6,663 nt of DNA, from contig JAJZQK010000187.1 of the NCBI GenBank assembly GCA_021847625.1, positions 1 through 6,663 on the forward strand. The letters are read 5' to 3'. The notes beneath the pieces were generated by a model that worked only from the letters and a program-made list of their open reading frames with translations, was not told the origin of the DNA and ran no database searches. A program made the translations under genes and the position numbers. Each line of letters starts with the position of its first letter. Position 1 is the first letter of the stretch. Source of the stretch: Chloroflexota bacterium. GTDB taxonomy: Bacteria > Chloroflexota > FW602-bin22 > JAMCYS01. This document shows, one piece after another, positions 4,782 through 6,663 of this stretch.

Positions 4782-5165
4782 ATGTACACAGTTGCCGTGC
4801 GACGCGATTTCATGGCCCAGCACTTCCTCGTCGGTGGCGATTGGGGACCTGAGAACGAGCGTCACGCTCATCATTATGTGGTCGAGGTACAACTGGAAGG
4901 GCCGTCCCTGGATCAACACGGTTATCTCGTGGATATCGTGGACGTCGAGGAGCAGCTCGAGGGCCTCCGGACTCGCTATAGGGACCGGACCCTCAACGAC
5001 CTGCCGGAGTTCGCCGGTCTGAACCCCAGCCTTGAGCATTTTGCGCGCATTCTCTGCCAGTCCCTGGCCGACCGGCCGCATGTTGCCAGCCTGGCGACGA
5101 TCACTGTCAAGATATGGGAGAACGACGTCGCCTGGGCCAGCTTCAGCCGGGTGCTCGCCTACTAA
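4782..5165 (+). CDS. 6-carboxytetrahydropterin synthase/PTPS-family paralogue without the catalytic triad
   Basis: A 127-residue single-domain T-fold protein of the QueD/6-pyruvoyltetrahydropterin synthase family. Family enzymes convert 7,8-dihydroneopterin triphosphate. Zinc ligands are present: His14 in MAQHFL, and His28 and His30 in ERHAHHY. GYLVDI (47-52) and NPSLEH (81-86) match the core, and Glu113 (KIWEND) fits the pterin-anchoring Glu. By motif alignment with E. coli QueD, the catalytic Cys four residues before the HxH is Glu24, and the Asp-His pair before LND is Arg67-Asp68. The usual chemistry is thus unlikely; PTPS-III-like aldolase activity or a different reaction is possible. Start ATG 4782 has AGGTGGTGA 3 bases upstream. 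It converges on a glycosyltransferase gene with a second one beyond, suggesting a shared pathway. No other tetrahydropterin or queuosine gene is visible. Confidence 0.85.
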   Translation: MYTVAVRRDFMAQHFLVGGDWGPENERHAHHYVVEVQLEGPSLDQHGYLVDIVDVEEQLEGLRTRYRDRTLNDLPEFAGLNPSLEHFARILCQSLADRPHVASLATITVKIWENDVAWASFSRVLAY

Positions 5166-5202
5166 GGGCGAGCGGTGTTCCGACTGCGAATGGACCCGGT
5201 CA

Positions 5203-5227
5203 GCCATCTCTCGTAGGTGAGATCGGC
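5203..5227 (+). terminator. Weak hairpin between two convergent genes
   Basis: GCCATCTC (5203-5210) pairs with GAGAT-C-GGC (5219-5227) with one bulged base and an 8-base loop. It lies 37 bases past the pterin-synthase-like stop and 52 bases past the glycosyltransferase stop on the other strand. No T tract is present. Confidence 0.3.
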
Positions 5228-5279
5228 CAGTCGCACCGGTTGCTGCCTGGGGCGATGGGAGACAGGGGTAGCGCTGGTT

Positions 5280-6388
5280 CTAGACGTCAGGCCAGGGACG
5301 CCGGGACAGTAGGGATTCGTACACGGCAAGGCACCGTTCGGCGCAGGCTTGCCAGGTGAAGCGCTGACAGACCAGGTCGCGGCCATTGTCGCCGAGCGCA
5401 CGGGCCCGTTTTTCATCGGCGAGCAACCAACTGATTCGATCCCGGAGGGCGTCGACGTCGCCCGGGGGGACGAGCAGGCCGGTGCCGCCGTCTATGACGA
5501 CTTCCGGCAGGCCGCCGAGGCGGCTGCAAATGACGGGCGTGGCGCTGGCCATCGCCTCCAGGACGACGAGCCCGAGCAATTCGGAGACGGCGATGGCGCG
5601 GCCGTAGCACGTTCGCTCGACCGAGGGTAGCACGACGGCCTTGGCCTGCCGGTAGAGGCGGGGGAGTTCGCAGTCGGCCACCGCGCCGAGAAAGTGGACG
5701 TCCTTGCCCGCGGCCAACCGGTGGAGATAGTCCGGATAGCCGGACTCCGGCGGGCGGGGGTCGTAGCCCGCGGCGCCGGCCACCAGCAGGCGGACGCCGG
5801 GCGGAGGGCCCGGATGAGGACGTCGATTCCCTTGTGGGGCGTCACCCGGCCGACGAAACGGAGCCCCTCGCGCTCCTCCCGCGGCCGAGGGGCGAAGCGG
5901 CGCGGGTCGGCGCCTCCGTAGATCAGGCGCGTGGGGGAGGCGGGCGCGCGGGCGACGCGGGCGGAGAAGGCGGAGACGAACAGAAAGGCGTCGAAGGAGC
6001 GCTGCAGCAGTCCCCGCCAATCGCCGCCGTACATGCCGTGGTCGGTGACGGCCGTCGACCGCCGCCAGAGACGGCAGGCGAGGGCAGCTAGCTTGGCGGG
6101 GGCGCTGCGCATCTGGTGGGCGTGGACGACGTCGGCCTGCCGCACCGCGAGGACGAGGGCCGGGGCCAGAGGGTGCGCCGGATGCCCGTATAGGCAATGC
6201 CTGGCCGGCAAGGTCCGGATGAGCAGCCCCGTCTCGTCCTTCCGGATGCCGCCGAAGCGGCCGAAGGTGAGCAGCTCGCAGTCGACCATCGGCGCGAGGG
6301 CGCGGGCGAGCTCGAGGGGGTAGCGCTCGCCGCCCCCGAGGATGCCGGCAGCGCCGAACGGCGTGGGAGAGACTTGAATGACGCGCAC
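5280..6388 (-). pseudogene. GT4 glycosyltransferase gene interrupted by a one-base frameshift
   Basis: A GT-B fold family 4 glycosyltransferase of about 369 residues once two frames are joined. The first 195 codons (GTG 6388 to CTC 5806-5804) hold GGGER (18-22, acceptor/donor loop), VVHAHQ (87-92), DHGMYGG (116-122) and VGRVTPHKGIDVLIRAL (179-195). The frame starting with CCG 5804-5802 continues without loss: PPGVRLLVAGAAGYD, DVHFLGAVAD, and the donor-site E-x7-E as Glu270 and Glu278 in SELLGLVVLEAMA, then GGLPEVV and GLLVPPGD. One missing base near 5804, within CTCCGCCC on the minus strand, explains everything. GTG 6388 is chosen for AAGGAGAGG 6 bases upstream (6395-6403) and because VIQVSPTPFG is the first strand. 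Donor sugar and acceptor are unknown. As read it yields no complete enzyme; a sequencing or assembly error is a live alternative. Confidence 0.85.
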
Positions 6389-6403
6389 GCTGGACCTCTC
6401 CTT
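6365..6403. promoter_or_regulatory. Paired Shine-Dalgarno sites inside overlapping divergent starts
   Basis: GGGAGAG (6365-6371) is 6 bases before plus-strand ATG 6378, and AAGGAGAGG (6395-6403, minus strand) is 6 bases before minus-strand GTG 6388. Each site lies inside the coding sequence of the other gene. Any leader and promoter for either gene must also lie in the other gene. Confidence 0.55.
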
Positions 6404-6663
6404 GATAACGCTTGGCGACCCTGCCACGATGACCGGCGGCTACCTTTACCACCAACGGATGGCCGCCGCGGCGCCGCGACACGGCGCCATGCTCACCTTC
6501 GTCTCCATCCCCGAGCAACCATTTCCGCTGGCGCTGGCGGCCGGCGGGTCGGCATTGGCGCGGGCGATGGCCACGAAGCCCGCCGCCATTCTGATCGACA
6601 GCATCGCCGCCGCTTACCTGGCGCTTGCCCTCGCCCGCCGGGGCAGCCGGGGGGTGCCGCTGT
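6378..6663 (+). CDS. Second glycosyltransferase, N-terminal part (runs off the window)
   Basis: The first 95 residues of a GT4-like glycosyltransferase. LSLITLGDPATMTGGYLYH (7-25) is the first beta strand and the Gly-rich loop typical of GT-B enzymes that open with '..TLGDP...TGGYLYH'. HGAMLTFVSIP (34-44) is the second strand region, and PAAILIDSIAAAYLALALA (68-86) a buried strand and helix. The frame is open to the last base with no stop. ATG 6378 is preferred because residues before the internal ATG 6429 already match the family and GGGAGAG precedes it with a 6-base spacer; TTG 6402 is an alternative start without SD. If 6378 is right, the gene overlaps the divergent glycosyltransferase at their 5' ends by 11 bp. 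Substrate unknown; two adjacent transferases next to a pterin-synthase paralogue suggest one pathway. Confidence 0.7.
   Translation, partial: MTRTLDLSLITLGDPATMTGGYLYHQRMAAAAPRHGAMLTFVSIPEQPFPLALAAGGSALARAMATKPAAILIDSIAAAYLALALARRGSRGVPL

Noticed and set aside
5805..6518. 5' half of the long minus-strand ORF 5280-6518
   Set aside because: Upstream of 5804 this frame is an Arg/Pro-rich shadow; the true coding frame there is the other one, carrying GGGER and the GT-B N-terminal domain.

Overview
This is a GC-rich bacterial window with short intergenic gaps, frequent GTG starts and recognisable Shine-Dalgarno (SD) sites. The gene mix is a GH42-type glycosidase, an SPW-repeat membrane protein, a KGG stress protein, DUF305, and a pterin-synthase paralogue next to GT4 glycosyltransferases. 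That mix fits a free-living Chloroflexota (Thermomicrobia-like) or Actinomycetota lineage. The assignment rests on gene content only and is uncertain.

Left part (1-2494): the window opens inside a glycoside hydrolase gene of the GH42 type. It ends early in what should be its second domain and is followed at once by a 13-bp GC-rich hairpin. About 650 bp follow with no convincing gene: one doubtful minus-strand ORF tail and a 14-bp perfect palindrome. Next comes a 121-residue SPW-repeat membrane protein with a GTG start, then a 150-bp spacer with a nested inverted repeat.

Middle part (2495-4700): a minus-strand remnant of a 3-hydroxyisobutyrate dehydrogenase-family gene keeps only its NAD-binding start and its last 54 residues, in different frames. 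It faces away from a plus-strand KGG-repeat stress protein gene that has a perfect SD and a good terminator hairpin. The SPW and KGG genes share an upstream element (TGGCAC[C/G]-N4-GTGCG, then ATGTT[T/G]AC), which suggests common control. Two minus-strand genes follow: an intact alpha/beta hydrolase and a DUF305 protein that has lost its first repeat.

Right part (4701-6663): a plus-strand 6-carboxytetrahydropterin synthase/PTPS-family gene keeps the zinc and pterin-anchor residues but has lost the Cys-Asp-His catalytic set. It converges on a minus-strand GT4 glycosyltransferase gene carrying a one-base frameshift. A second glycosyltransferase starts divergently on the plus strand and leaves the window; the two reading frames overlap at their 5' ends by 11 bp. 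The neighbourhood suggests, as inference only, a pathway combining a pterin-like or other small ligand with sugar transfer.

Four of the eight recognisable genes show truncation, internal deletion or a frameshift, so the window looks like accessory DNA in turnover.
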